Origin: Tenebrio molitor
Lineage: Eukaryota > Arthropoda > Insecta > Coleoptera > Tenebrionidae
DNA: 64,000 bases
Assembly: GCF_963966145.1 (NCBI RefSeq)
Contig: NC_091046.1
Coordinates: 1,116,001 to 1,180,000, forward strand
Direction of reading: 5' to 3'
The notes below the pieces were generated by a model. The model had not been told where the DNA came from. It worked only from the letters and a program-made list of their open reading frames with translations, and did not search any database. Position 1 is the first letter of the stretch. Each line of letters begins with the position of its first letter. Of this stretch, positions 1 to 9,399 are shown in pieces. A program made the translations under genes and the position numbers.

Positions 1-1136
1 AAAAAAAAGCAGAACGTGAACAAAAATATACATACAGGGTGTCCCAGAGTTGCGAAAAAGCTCCGTAACTTGTTTGTTATTAAAGATATCAACTTTTACT
101 TTTTTCTAGATGATAGCTACGCTTATACTGCACATTCGGAAAATATTGCGGTATATATACAGTGTGTCTCAATATTATAAAAACACTAAAGTTATGTTTT
201 TTTAAACGGAACCTACCCACTTTAATTTTATTTTTGAATTCTATACTAAATTATGAATAAAATTTATACAGGTCGTTTTTACTTATCTGCCATCGTTTTT
301 GATCAGTGGCGCTTTTTTTACCAGAATTTCGAATTGCAGGAGTCCCTTCGAAAATTCGTACCTTCCAAATCGTTGCACATAAATTAAAATGATTGACGCT
401 GTTTCATTTCTGAATGTTTGCCGCATCTGCTGAGTGTTTACTCAACAACCTGCTCAGTCGCATATGCCTACTGTGATTTTTTAAACATAACGAAGTAAAA
501 ATGTCAAAAACCAATTTTTTTTCAAATGGCACCCCTTATTTATTATTGCACTGGTCGAAAGCTTTTTTGACAAGCTTTTGAACAATATGAGGTTTGTATA
601 GTCGAATCTAAAAATGTAGGGTGCTATCCTAAAATCGCTAAATTTGGTGCAATTTTTCCGTTAAAAAGACAATACAAAAATCTAGTAGGCCTAACAAAAG
701 ATAATCACACAATATGGTCACTCCATAAAGATGAATCAACCAACAAAACAATTCTGTTGTCAAGAGAGAAGTCTGAATGTCAATATCGCTGGAAAAAATG
801 TGACATTAAAATGGAAAGAATGTATCAAAGGAGCTAGAACATAAAATACAAAATAAGTTTCAACATTTTCGAAAGCTACCACGCACATTTGTGAGATAAT
901 ATAATTTTGTAAACATAAAATGATATTTTGTAGGCGTTCCCGTAAATAAAATATGGGATTATTATGAAACACAAAGAACACGGTATCATTACCATCAACT
1001 AATAACCCAAAACATTGAAAAGTAATTGTTATATAGAATGAAATCGATCGATTGACAATGCATCAGTTGAAACTACACTTCCAAATTGTAAAGTGTATGC
1101 AAATAAGTCGAACACATTAAAAACACAAAACAGTTA
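1..1136. other. AT-rich DNA with two partial MITE ends
   Basis: No gene is recognisable. A terminus of the CAGGGTG type starts near 40 and another, CAGTGTGTC, near 160. Both are preceded by TA as in Tc1/mariner-like MITEs. I could not find their opposite ends in the window, so they are fragments or belong to elements that I cannot delimit. The rest is unremarkable AT-rich sequence. Confidence 0.4.
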
Positions 1137-1316
1137 AATATTTTATTTGTTACTAAATTGTAAACGTCATTTATTCGAACTGTCACTTGACGTTGAAAAG
1201 TCATTTTAACTGGCTAGTAGCGTTAAATTGACAGCAGACCAGTTATGAATTTAACAAGTTAGTAGAGAAATTTGAAATTTGGAAAGGATAGTAGCGTTTT
1301 TAACATTTGAACATTT

Positions 1317-2455
1317 TTATTTCTTTGTTTCATACAAATTAAAATTAAATGTACAATTAGAATTTCCGCTAATGTCGAACATTCCTGAAGCGGAAGTGAA
1401 TTCGCTCGTCATTGGACAATTAATTGTAGAACCTCCCGAAGTGGAAGCCACATTTGTCGAAGTGGAAGCCACATCTGTTGAGTTTCGTCCAGGAAACATT
1501 TTTTTCGCAATTTCAATTTTTTTATTGATAGAATCACCCACATAACCTTCCGCAATTCCACTACTTTTCCATCCTCCCGCACGTTTTAGTGTCAAAATAT
1601 CTCCACCTGCATCCACAACCATTGTTGCTGCTGATCGGCGAAATGAGTGACCTGTGTATAATTCAGGTTCTTGTAGCCCTAAGTATGTTGCAATTTTTTT
1701 CGGTACACCGCCAATAGTGTGCTGGCCAACATTGAGGGAAATACATTTGCCATTACGGTAGGTTAAAAAGAAACGTAATTGGTCTGCTTGACGAGGACGA
1801 AGAGCTGCATATTTTCTGTACAAAACACAAGGTTGAAAACTGCAGCCCTCATCTGTGATCGTAAATCTCCTTGTTGTTAAATTCTTTGTATTCCGTAAAG
1901 TGACGATAATATATTTCTCGACATCTTCTACGTCCTTCACCGTCAACGAGAGAAGCTCGTCACACCGGCAAGCACCAAACATTCCAAAAATTGTAATCAC
2001 TTTATATAACAACCAATAGTCATCAGGAGCTTCAACAAGAAATTTTTCCACTTGCTCTTTTGTTAAAACCCTTGCCTTCTTCGGCACGTAACGCTCATTC
2101 TTTCTCTTGAGAAAAGCAATTACCTTATGAAATCTACAAATGTCAAGTTAAAATATCACTTTTTTGACAACGTCTGTAATAGGAAAACAAACCTGCGAAC
2201 TTCAGCATTTTCTTTAATTTCCAGGCAGCTTTTTAACATGGACCATTTCGACCACAAAGAATTGGGGCTAAATTTGTCTGATAGTTGGTGAAGATACACC
2301 AAAAGAACGTCTTCCGTTACACTAGTTACGTTATTGTTTTTCTGCCAATTTTTAAATTCTTCATATTCTCGTTCATATCTTGCTAAAGACTTCGCTGGCA
2401 GTAAACTGGAAGCCACGTTTATAGCTTCCTTTTTCATTTCTTCTGCCTCGTTCAT
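1317..2455 (-). CDS. Crypton-like tyrosine recombinase, two exons
   Basis: On the minus strand exon 1 is 2455-2193, the intron is 2192-2134 (59 bp, GT...TAG) and exon 2 is 2133-1317. The spliced length is 1080 nt, exactly 360 codons with the stop, giving 359 residues. Exon 1 encodes a basic helical N-terminal domain like the SAM-like core-binding domain of phage-integrase-type enzymes. Exon 2 holds the catalytic domain: Arg144 in GACRCDELL, His250 and Arg253 in GHSFRRSAAT, Trp276 in GGWKSS and the nucleophile candidate Tyr285 in AEGYV. These are the R...HxxR...W...Y residues of the family. The tail after about residue 300 is Ser/Thr-rich. The chosen start is the Met of MNEAEEMKKEA; an upstream in-frame Met at 2575 would add 40 residues. 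The frame, intron and catalytic residues are all intact, so the enzyme may be functional. It resembles the recombinases of insect Crypton-type transposons. Confidence 0.8.
2134..2192 (-). other. 59-bp intron of the recombinase gene
   Basis: The donor is CAG|GTTTGT and the acceptor TTTGTAG|ATTT. Removing it joins the frames of the two recombinase halves without a stop and gives a total divisible by three. The size is typical of short insect introns. Confidence 0.75.
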
Positions 2456-2624
2456 TTGAGAAAAAATCTTGACGGAAATAAACAATTTGAACAAACGGCG
2501 CGTTGTCATAGTAATTGTACTTCTAAGGTTTCTGAGTTTTGAGCAATAATTTGGAAGAAAACAGAATTTGATCATTTTTAATTTTATTTAGTTGTTTACA
2601 ATTTAGTAACAAATAAAATATTAT

Positions 2625-2735
2625 ACAAGACACGCCAGGTAACTGGTTTTACTGGCTCAAGGAGGTAACTGACTCGTCTTCGACTCGTCAGTTATATCCT
2701 CCATTCGCCAGTAAAAACCATTTTACCTGGCTTGT
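2625..2735. repeat. Long imperfect palindrome with CGAGTCGAAGACGAG apex
   Basis: The left arm (about 2625-2673) and right arm (about 2686-2735) share blocks such as GCCAGGTAA, TTTTACTGGC, GGAGG and TAACTGAC in inverted order. The apex reads CGAGTCGAAGACGAG on the minus strand. The palindrome starts within three bases of the right inverted repeat of the recombinase element. A second palindrome near 21.8 kb has the same apex with one difference. Confidence 0.6.
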
Positions 2736-2745
2736 AATGTAAAAT

Positions 2746-4327
2746 ACTATTAACTGTTGCAAGCGAATTAACAATTGGATTATTCTAATTGACACGAAAA
2801 TTTACGAGTATCAAAATAAAGTAATTTTGAAACAATCCAAACGAAGTTTGCGTCGCACTCACAAAACTGAAAACGTAGTTAGTTAGCTTTTTAGATTTTA
2901 GTGGTTCGCGGTGATTCGCACCTGCTTCGTCATACAAAACGCGAAAGCAAACGCGTGACATATACGTGCATTCCATCCCCATAAATCTCCCCCTTTTTGT
3001 GTGGCACAACTTTCGGCAAAAATTAACGCGACCGCGATCGTCGCCCCGTCGAAACCGTCACACGAGCACCTCTCCCGGTTCCTTTCTCTCCTCCACTTCC
3101 AGTCTTGAGATATATCGCGTTCATTCCTCACACCCCCGACTCGAGCGCTGTTGAAAGTTAATAAAGAAGACAGCTTGTTCGATTTCAGATTGGCATCTAA
3201 AACACGGTCTTGCAATCGAACGATCCGCCTTACATAACAATTTGTAACAATAGCATTGAATAGAGAAAACTTTGAATAGGACCCCTCTGATTAATTTATT
3301 AAATCGACGGCCCAGAACGCCCCCGATCCAATTTTAATTAATCCCCATCGCCGATCACGACAATCGAACCGGCGGAAAAAAATCGCGACAATACCCGAGT
3401 CCCAAGAAAGCGGGGGTCGCGCGTGGGGGCGAGATTTTAATTGACCGAGAAGAGAATCGACGTGTACGTGAGTCACGGTAAATTGATTCCGTTTTTAATA
3501 ATTCCTTTTGTGGGGGAGTCCTCGATCAACTTTATTCGATTCTCTTTCAGTATTCAAATCCTCAGTAGGATTTCCCATCATCTAAATTCCTGGCAACAGG
3601 ATTAGGCACCGATAAAATCTATATAAAAGCCCACCTTAAAGAGACGAACCGGATTTTATTGAACCGCGTAAAAGTAATTTACCGAATCAATTATTCCGGG
3701 AGTTTGTTGTTGCTCCCGATCCGGAGCTAATCATGACGGAAGGGGTGGGGCACCGCCACCAGTTATTATCCCATGTTTTTAATTCGTTTTTCGTCGCGGA
3801 AGCGTTAAAAACGGCATTCATCATGCGATCTGCATGTGTGCGGCTTAAAATTCATGGGTTCATTAAATTATATCGGCTAATTTATGTGTTGTTTGGCGGC
3901 GGGTCCGACGAGGGGATGGATCCCTCCTTGGCGGTGTCCCACACGTTTTATTTACCCCGGGATGCAACGAGAACTGATAGTTTTATGGCCACCGCAGCCA
4001 TGATGCACTACAGGATGCTGCTATTAAGGCCAATTCACTTCCTGGTACTGCACAATGCGGAGACAACTTATTGTAAATTATTAACAAAACGCATAGGAGG
4101 GATGCTCTTCGAGATCCAGGTCTGCCGCGAATGCACCCCCAAATAGACAATTACCAAATTCGCCGCATACCACCTTTTGAAGAATTTATTCTCGTATTTT
4201 CTCCCACGAAAAATCATTTTTAAATAGCTTGAGATATTCTTATAATAATTAATTAGCAAAAATATTTTTTTTAAACAGACATTCCGACATAGAAAACGAA
4301 CAAAGATATTTATGTATTTGCTGATAA
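2746..4327. other. No gene recognised
   Basis: Moderately GC-rich DNA with no domain or transposon end that I can recognise. A TATATAAAAG motif lies at about 3619 on the plus strand. An ATG-initiated plus-strand frame at 3733-4146 (137 codons) has no recognisable motif and is not called as a gene. Confidence 0.4.
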
Positions 4328-4531
4328 CGGGTGTTCATTTAAATTTATCATCAAAGTTGGCGTTGAAAAGTGGATTGTGAACGCACCACGGATTAGAGAT
4401 CACGGATCAGCTGTTTAAATCTTACCTCACTTTTTGCGTTGTTTTTGTTTTTACTCTGTAGACTGATGAGTAGTGCGTTCACAATCGACTCTTCAACGCC
4501 AACTATGGGGATAAATTTAAATGAACACCCG
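4328..4531. mobile_element. MITE, CGGGTGTTCATTTAAATTTA family, full copy
   Basis: The two ends, CGGGTGTTCATTTAAATTTA and its complement, are inverted, and inner blocks such as GGCGTTGAA and GTGAACGCACCAC also pair. No coding capacity. A second full copy lies at 53120-53309 and a half copy at 59275-59338. Confidence 0.75.
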
Positions 4532-4898
4532 ATACTACTATACATAAATTATTTAGACAAATCAAAATAAAAAAAGGAAAGGAAATGGAAAAATGAGCAG
4601 GAGAAATGTAGACTTTTGAACAGTCGTTATATAAATATTTCTCAAAAGAGTAAAAAGATTTCTTTATGACGTATATTTTTACATGTTTTAGACACTTTAA
4701 AATTCACATTAAGCAAAAGATAATTTTGTAAAAAAAGATACTTGTGCAGGCAAAATAAAATGATCATGACAACATAAAAAAGAAATAATTTGCACAGTAA
4801 ATACATTTTCACGTGGTCACTTGTTTTTTAATAAATAAATAAACAAATGTCGAAAATATAAGGAAACAAAAATTGGAAAGTACAACAAGAATAAATAT
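4532..4898. other. AT-rich DNA without recognised features
   Basis: A-rich sequence with short homopolymer runs. I see no gene, repeat end or regulatory site that I can support. Confidence 0.4.
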
Positions 4899-5053
4899 AC
4901 AGGTGTCCCTGAAATGCACGGCAAAATTTTAAACACGAGCTACTGGCTTCATGTAGAACTCGGAAAAGATATTTAAAAAATTCTGTCAAAAAATAAAATG
5001 ACATTTAATTTTTTAGGCACATTTTAAAAATACACCCTTGTATATCATATTTC

Positions 5054-5136
5054 ATAAAATGTACACCAATGCGGGTTCCTTGTTTTAAAGCATATTTCCT
5101 AGAGGTTACTTCGCATTGGCGTACATTTTATAAAAT
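5054..5136. repeat. Short inverted repeat upstream of the endonuclease fragment
   Basis: ATAAAATGTACACCAATGCG at the left pairs with CGCATTGGCGTACATTTTAT at the right, leaving a loop of about 40 bases. It sits between the left arm of the composite element and the start of the open frame. Confidence 0.55.
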
Positions 5137-5919
5137 ATTAATATCAAAGGAATAATTGCCAATGACTTAATCTTTAATTCACCTAGAGACTTGGCTCGTT
5201 TTAAAGCTTTGCAATGCAGAGAATCAGGATCTTGGTTACATGCAATACCTTCTCCTAATATTGGTACTCTTTTAGATAACACTTCCTTCCAAGTTTGTAT
5301 TGGTTTAAGATTGGGTTGTAATCTTTGTACACCTCATATTTGCAAATGCAATGCGAAAGTTGACGAAATTGGCACCCACGGTCTAAGTTGTTTCAAAAGC
5401 AGTGGTAGATTTTCAAGACACACTGAAATTAATTCCATTATCAATCGGTCTTTAACTTCAATTCATGTGAATTCAACTTTAGAACCAAACGGACTGTCTC
5501 GGGATGACGGAAAACGCCCAGATGGGATGACTTTAGTACCGTGGATTAAAGGTCAACCTTTGGTTTGGGACGTTACTGTTGTAGATACACTTGCAGACAG
5601 TTACGTATTGAAATCATCTGAAGCCTCAGGTTTTGCCGCTGAAATGGCTTGCAAACGCAAACATAGCAAATATAGTTCAATCATTTCGTCAAACTACGTG
5701 TTTAAAGGTTTAGCATTTGAAACCTTAGGCCCTTGGTGCAAAGAAGCCATCGATTTCATTAATGTCATCGGAAACCGACTTATCGCGGAATCAGGCGATT
5801 CAAAATCAAAGAAATTCCTTTTCGAGAGGATTTCCCTTGCCATTCAACGTGGAAACGCTGCAAGCATTCGGGGCACTTTTCCAGATTCCGCAATATTATC
5901 GGAAATTTTTGTATTATAA
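5134..5919 (+). pseudogene. C-terminal restriction-like endonuclease domain of a retroelement, 5'-truncated
   Basis: The frame is open from the stop at 5131 to the stop at 5919 but has no ATG near its beginning; recognisable protein starts around ANDLIFNSPRDLARFKAL. It contains a C-x-C-x9-H-x3-C zinc-knuckle-like motif (CKC...THGLSC), then SRHTEIN, then RPDGMTLVPW and LVWDVTVVDT. The order CCHC, R-H, P-D, then D followed by a hydrophobic strand matches the restriction-like (PD-D/ExK) endonuclease found at the C-terminus of RLE-type non-LTR retrotransposons such as the R2 group. The family assignment beyond that is inference. No reverse transcriptase is present upstream, so this is a fragment. 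The same C-terminus occurs, with a few substitutions, at 63476-63628. Confidence 0.6.
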
Positions 5920-6192
5920 AACAAAAATGTTTATGTAATTATGTTATAATATAATATTTTGTCGTTTTTATAAAATATGATATACAGGGTGTATTTTTAA
6001 AATGTGCCGAAATTTTACCTACGAGGTTGTGGGACAACTTAGAAGACTAAAAGCAATTAAAAAAAATTGTACCTCAAAAATTAACTGTCATTTTATTTTT
6101 TGACAGAATTTTTTTAAATATTTTTCCGAGTTCTATATGAAGCCAGTGGCTCGTGGTTAAAATTTTGCCGTGCATTTCATAAACACCTGTAG

Positions 6193-6547
6193 ATCGAACA
6201 ATTAATTTTTAAGTAGCTATTACCAAGTATTTAATTAATTGATATTGATATCAATAATAGACCTTGGTATTTAATTAATTGACATTGATTTCAATAACAA
6301 ACCCATAATTACTACCCCTACATGTTTCAGTTTTAAAATCGCATTTAACAATTTATGATAACGATTTTCTTGCATGTCATTATGGCATATGCACTAGCCG
6401 ATCAAACATAACGAGATATTTACAAGGTTAAACCAGCACATTAGATTTGTTGAACTGTTTGAAGTACTCATATTGATATTATCAAGTATTGCTGAATTAT
6501 TATTCATGACTATCTTGTTAAAAAAATTTCATCCATTCTGATGTCTG
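6193..6547. repeat. AT-rich DNA with a tandem duplication near 6221-6305
   Basis: Two adjacent copies of about 42 bp share TATTTAATTAATTGA, then ATTGAT and TCAATAA. No gene is visible. The duplication looks like a simple local event. Confidence 0.5.
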
Positions 6548-6680
6548 CCAAATTTGAATTTCAGCCAATGACAAGCAAATGACATCGGTAACTTCTGCAC
6601 TAATGCAACTATCTAATATCGCATTAGTGCATTAACGTTGGCTGTCAAGGGCTTGTCATTGGCTGAACTTCAAATTGGGG
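6548..6680. mobile_element. Hairpin MITE beside the pogo-like element
   Basis: CCAAATTTGAATTTCAGCCA plus ATGACAAGC at the left pair with GCTTGTCATTGGCTGAACTT plus CAAATTGG at the right. The middle also folds: TGCACTAATGC against GCATTAGTGCA. The whole segment can form one long stem. No coding capacity. Confidence 0.65.
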
Positions 6681-6708
6681 AGCGATCTGATAGTAGGGGA
6701 GAGAGGGG

Positions 6709-7122
6709 TAAAATGATCCTATCAGGTGAAATGATCCCTCTCAATGACGACAGAATGGTTAGCGCAATCTAGCGGAAATTGATTACAACATCACTTACAG
6801 ATGCAGTTGCAGTCAGGGCACCCAGTATTGTTCCAAAGCTAGCACGCATAGCGTCAGCAGAGTGAAGTATTTATTTTTTGTGACATTGATATAAGGCCAA
6901 CCGGCTTTTGTTACCATTGTAAGTACACTTACTGCGACGTAGTTGTAAAATTGCATTCATTTGTGATTAGAGCATTTTGTAAACTTTCGATATACTGCAA
7001 TATCATCACATTTTTTCGCAAATTTAACCTAAAAAAAAATAAGTAAATGTGAGACATGCGGTGTGGGGTAAAATGATCCTGCATAGTAGGGTGTAAAATG
7101 ATCCCGGGGATCATTTTACCCT
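6709..7122. promoter_or_regulatory. Left subterminal repeats TAAAATGATCC
   Basis: The motif GGGTAAAATGATCC or a close variant occurs near 6707, 6725, 7067 and 7089 on the plus strand and inverted near 7108. A matching set lies after the gene near 9059 and 9260 (inverted) and near 9086 (direct). This spacing near both ends is characteristic of transposase-binding arrays; binding here is inferred. Confidence 0.55.
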
Positions 7123-7166
7123 CCTCAACGATTTCTAAGTAAATAAGTTTTGTTTCAGTCTACACA

Positions 7167-8996
7167 ATGCCTCGTACGTATATACGAAAGACCACAAGGC
7201 AAAATTGGTCAGAGCGGAGCATGGAAAGTGCAATTAACGCAGTCAAGAACCAAGGAATGCCAATAAAAACCGCTAGCAGAAATTTTGGAGTTCCTGTAAT
7301 GTCCTTAAAACGTCGAGTGAGGAGTAGGAATGTTATTACTAACACTCACAAAAAAATATTGGGCAGCAGAAAGACAGTCTTCTCTGCTGAACAGGAAGAA
7401 GAATTGGTAAATTACATTTTGGACATGGAAGTGAGAATGTATGGTTTAACTACCCATGATGTTCGAAGTTTAGCATATCAACTTGCTGAACGAAATGGTA
7501 TTGCTAATCACCCATTTTCACTTGAAAATAAAATTGCTGGTCGAGACTGGTTATTTGGTTTCCAAAAGAGACATCCTGGATTATCACTGCGTGTCCCAGA
7601 AGCAACATCGGTTGCTCGAGCAAAAGCTTTTAATAAACCGGTTGTTTCAAAATTCTTTGATTTATTAAAAGCTGAATACCAAAAGCACAACTATCCAGCT
7701 CATAGAATATACAATGTGGACGAAACTTCATTGTCCACCGTTCCCGGACGCAATTCGAAAACTTTTGCAAAAAAAGGTCGCAAGCAAGTTGGCCGTGTTA
7801 CTTCCGCAGAACGTGGACAATCATCAACTGCAGTGATATGTATGTCAGCTGGTGGCATGTTTCTTCCACCAATGATTATTTTTAGTAGAAAGAGAATGAA
7901 ACCTGAATTAAAAGATGGAGCTCCTCCAGGTACCATCTTTGCATGCAATGAATCTGGCTGGATGAAAGAAGAAGTGTTTTCCTTATGGTTTGAACATTTT
8001 TTGTCTTTTGCAAAACCTTCGCCAGAAGATCCAGTTCTTCTAATTTTAGATGGGCATCTGTCCCATACAAAAAATTTAAATGTCATCGTTAAAGCAAAGG
8101 ACAATTTTGTTTCTATCTTATGTTTACCTCCACACTGTACGCACAAGCTCCAGCCACTAGATGTAGGAATTATGTTTCCACTTAGTACAGCTGTAGATCA
8201 TGCACTTGAAAGATGGCTAAACAACAACCCTGGCAGGACTATAACAACCTTTCAAATAAGTAAAATTTTTTGTGAGGGATATCTAAAGGCTTGCACTCCA
8301 GCCAATGCGATTAATGCATTTAAAAAAACAGGGATTGTGCCTTACAACAGTGGTATTTTTAATGATTTAGATTTTATAGCGGCTGAAACCACGGATGAAA
8401 AAGAAACAACTGAGATTGAGTTATCTGAAAATGTTGAAGCAAATGCCACTGATTTAGGTGAAGCCAGTACAAGTAACACTAGTCCAAATAAGACTGAGGA
8501 TGTTGAAATTGATAAGACTCACGATACGTCGTTTACCAAAGCCGGTCCTATCACACTTAGGCCCTTACCTAAAATAAGTGGACCCCGAGCACAGAGGAAA
8601 AGGAAATCTGTAGGTACCGTATTGTTAACCAGTACGCCTTACAAAGATAATTTAACAGAAGAAAAAAAACAAAAAGCTGCTAAGGAAGAAACAAGAAAAA
8701 ACAAGAAAGGAAAATGCAACCCAAAAAAATCAAAAAAAGGGCCTCCCAAAAAGCTTGCAGAAAGTAGCAGCGAAGAATCAGAACAGGAAAATGGTGCACT
8801 CTGTATTTATTGTTCTGAACCCTATGGAAATTCTATCGAAGGCGAAGGGTGGATACAATGCTCACGGTGTCGTCAATGGGCTCATGACGCTTGTGCAGGA
8901 ATAGATGAAAACGCCTGGGATGACTTCATCTGCGACCTTTGTCTAACAAATTCATCTCATAATGCTAATTCATCCAAACGCCTATTAAAATTTTGA
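7167..8996 (+). CDS. Pogo-like (CENP-B/jerky-type) transposase with C-terminal PHD finger, 609 aa
   Basis: The ATG start lies in a clear plus-strand frame. Residues about 10-60 form a psq-type helix-turn-helix and about 70-145 a CENP-B-type DNA-binding domain (the GRDWLFGFQKRHPGLSLR region). The DDE-1 catalytic core spans about 170-390: Asp185 in IYNVDETS, Asp295 in LLILDGHLSH and Asp332 in LQPLDVG, with the usual PPHCTHKLQPLD context. Residues about 400-545 are acidic then Lys-rich, probably disordered with nuclear-localisation-like clusters. Residues 546-592 form a C4HC3 PHD finger: Cys546, 549, 565, 568, His573, Cys576, 589 and 592. It would bind the transposon ends and catalyse cut-and-paste in the nucleus. 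The PHD finger may read histone tails and bias target choice; that is inference. All key residues are present. The gene is flanked by matching terminal repeats, so it belongs to a transposon and is not a domesticated gene. Confidence 0.9.
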   Translation: MPRTYIRKTTRQNWSERSMESAINAVKNQGMPIKTASRNFGVPVMSLKRRVRSRNVITNTHKKILGSRKTVFSAEQEEELVNYILDMEVRMYGLTTHDVRSLAYQLAERNGIANHPFSLENKIAGRDWLFGFQKRHPGLSLRVPEATSVARAKAFNKPVVSKFFDLLKAEYQKHNYPAHRIYNVDETSLSTVPGRNSKTFAKKGRKQVGRVTSAERGQSSTAVICMSAGGMFLPPMIIFSRKRMKPELKDGAPPGTIFACNESGWMKEEVFSLWFEHFLSFAKPSPEDPVLLILDGHLSHTKNLNVIVKAKDNFVSILCLPPHCTHKLQPLDVGIMFPLSTAVDHALERWLNNNPGRTITTFQISKIFCEGYLKACTPANAINAFKKTGIVPYNSGIFNDLDFIAAETTDEKETTEIELSENVEANATDLGEASTSNTSPNKTEDVEIDKTHDTSFTKAGPITLRPLPKISGPRAQRKRKSVGTVLLTSTPYKDNLTEEKKQKAAKEETRKNKKGKCNPKKSKKGPPKKLAESSSEESEQENGALCIYCSEPYGNSIEGEGWIQCSRCRQWAHDACAGIDENAWDDFICDLCLTNSSHNANSSKRLLKF

Positions 8997-9059
8997 AGAT
9001 TTGGTATTTTTTTAACTTTTGTTCATCCAATATAACTTTTTTGTGCATTTATTAGTGTG

Positions 9060-9270
9060 GGATCATTTTACCCAAACCTGTGTACAAAATGATCCTTTTG
9101 CAACTACCCAATTATTTATACATATATATAAATTCAGAAGCTTGAAGGCGCCAATAAAAATATTTTTGAGTAGCTAAATGATGGATAAAAGCGATGTATA
9201 TAGTTACGCACAAATTCACTCAACACGTTAAGAAAAATCAATTTTTCTTTCTTAGAGGGATTATTTTACC
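9060..9270. promoter_or_regulatory. Right subterminal repeats of the pogo-like element
   Basis: GGATCATTTTACCC near 9059, AAAATGATCC near 9086 and GGGATTATTTTACCCC near 9258 mirror the left array. They lie between the transposase stop and the right terminal repeat. Confidence 0.5.
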
Positions 9271-9399
9271 CCTCTCTCCCCTACTGATTTCTTTGAAACA
9301 AAACAATGAAAAACAATCCAGAAAAATGTATTCCTATTCTCTTATTTAAAAATTTAGTTTTCTGTTAGTTTCAATTTTTTTAATTCTATATTATAGACG

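Larger units (their letters stand above)
1137..2622 (-). mobile_element. Tyrosine-recombinase element with 29-bp inverted ends
   Basis: A two-exon tyrosine recombinase gene lies between two perfectly matching 29-bp inverted copies, 1137-1165 and 2594-2622, which begin AATATTTTATTTGTTACTAA read inward. The repeats sit about 150 bp beyond the stop codon and about 140 bp beyond the likely start codon, so they bracket the gene neatly. Crypton elements, the usual carriers of this enzyme type in insects, normally lack terminal inverted repeats. The repeats may therefore be true ends, subterminal sites, or recombinase binding sites. I found no clear target-site duplication. A short hairpin (AACGTCA/TGACGTT, about 1163-1195) lies inside the left arm. 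Confidence 0.55.
4901..6191. mobile_element. Inverted-repeat element carrying a retrotransposon endonuclease fragment
   Basis: The left arm (4901-5058) and right arm (5968-6191) are inverted copies. From the outside they share a CAGGTGT end, TGAAATGCACGGCAAAATTT, ACTGGCTTCAT, AGAACTCGG, a TTCTGTCAAAAAATAAAATG tract, GGCACATTTTAAAAATACACC and TATATCATATTT. Both outer ends abut TA. The left arm has an internal deletion compared with the right. The inner 0.9 kb holds the C-terminal frame of a retroelement. The pairing continues inward past the ACACCC...TGTA boundary, which suggests one composite foldback unit. Two independent MITEs flanking the fragment by chance is the alternative. A related end occurs at about 48042. 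Confidence 0.55.
6692..9285 (+). mobile_element. Pogo/CENP-B-like DNA transposon, apparently complete
   Basis: The terminal inverted repeats share 23 consecutive bases starting AGTAGGGGAGAGAGGGGTAA at 6692 and in complement at 9285. They enclose one uninterrupted transposase gene. Flanking GAT occurs on both sides (6689-6691 and 9286-9288); the classical TA duplication would require one mismatch, so the exact insertion site is uncertain. The untranslated ends hold repeated TAAAATGATCC motifs that are likely transposase-binding sites. An intact reading frame together with nearly identical ends indicates recent insertion. Confidence 0.85.

Noticed and set aside
3733..4146. 137-codon ATG-initiated plus-strand frame
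   Set aside because: No motif, no poly(A) signal or splice context that I can support, and the composition is compatible with chance.
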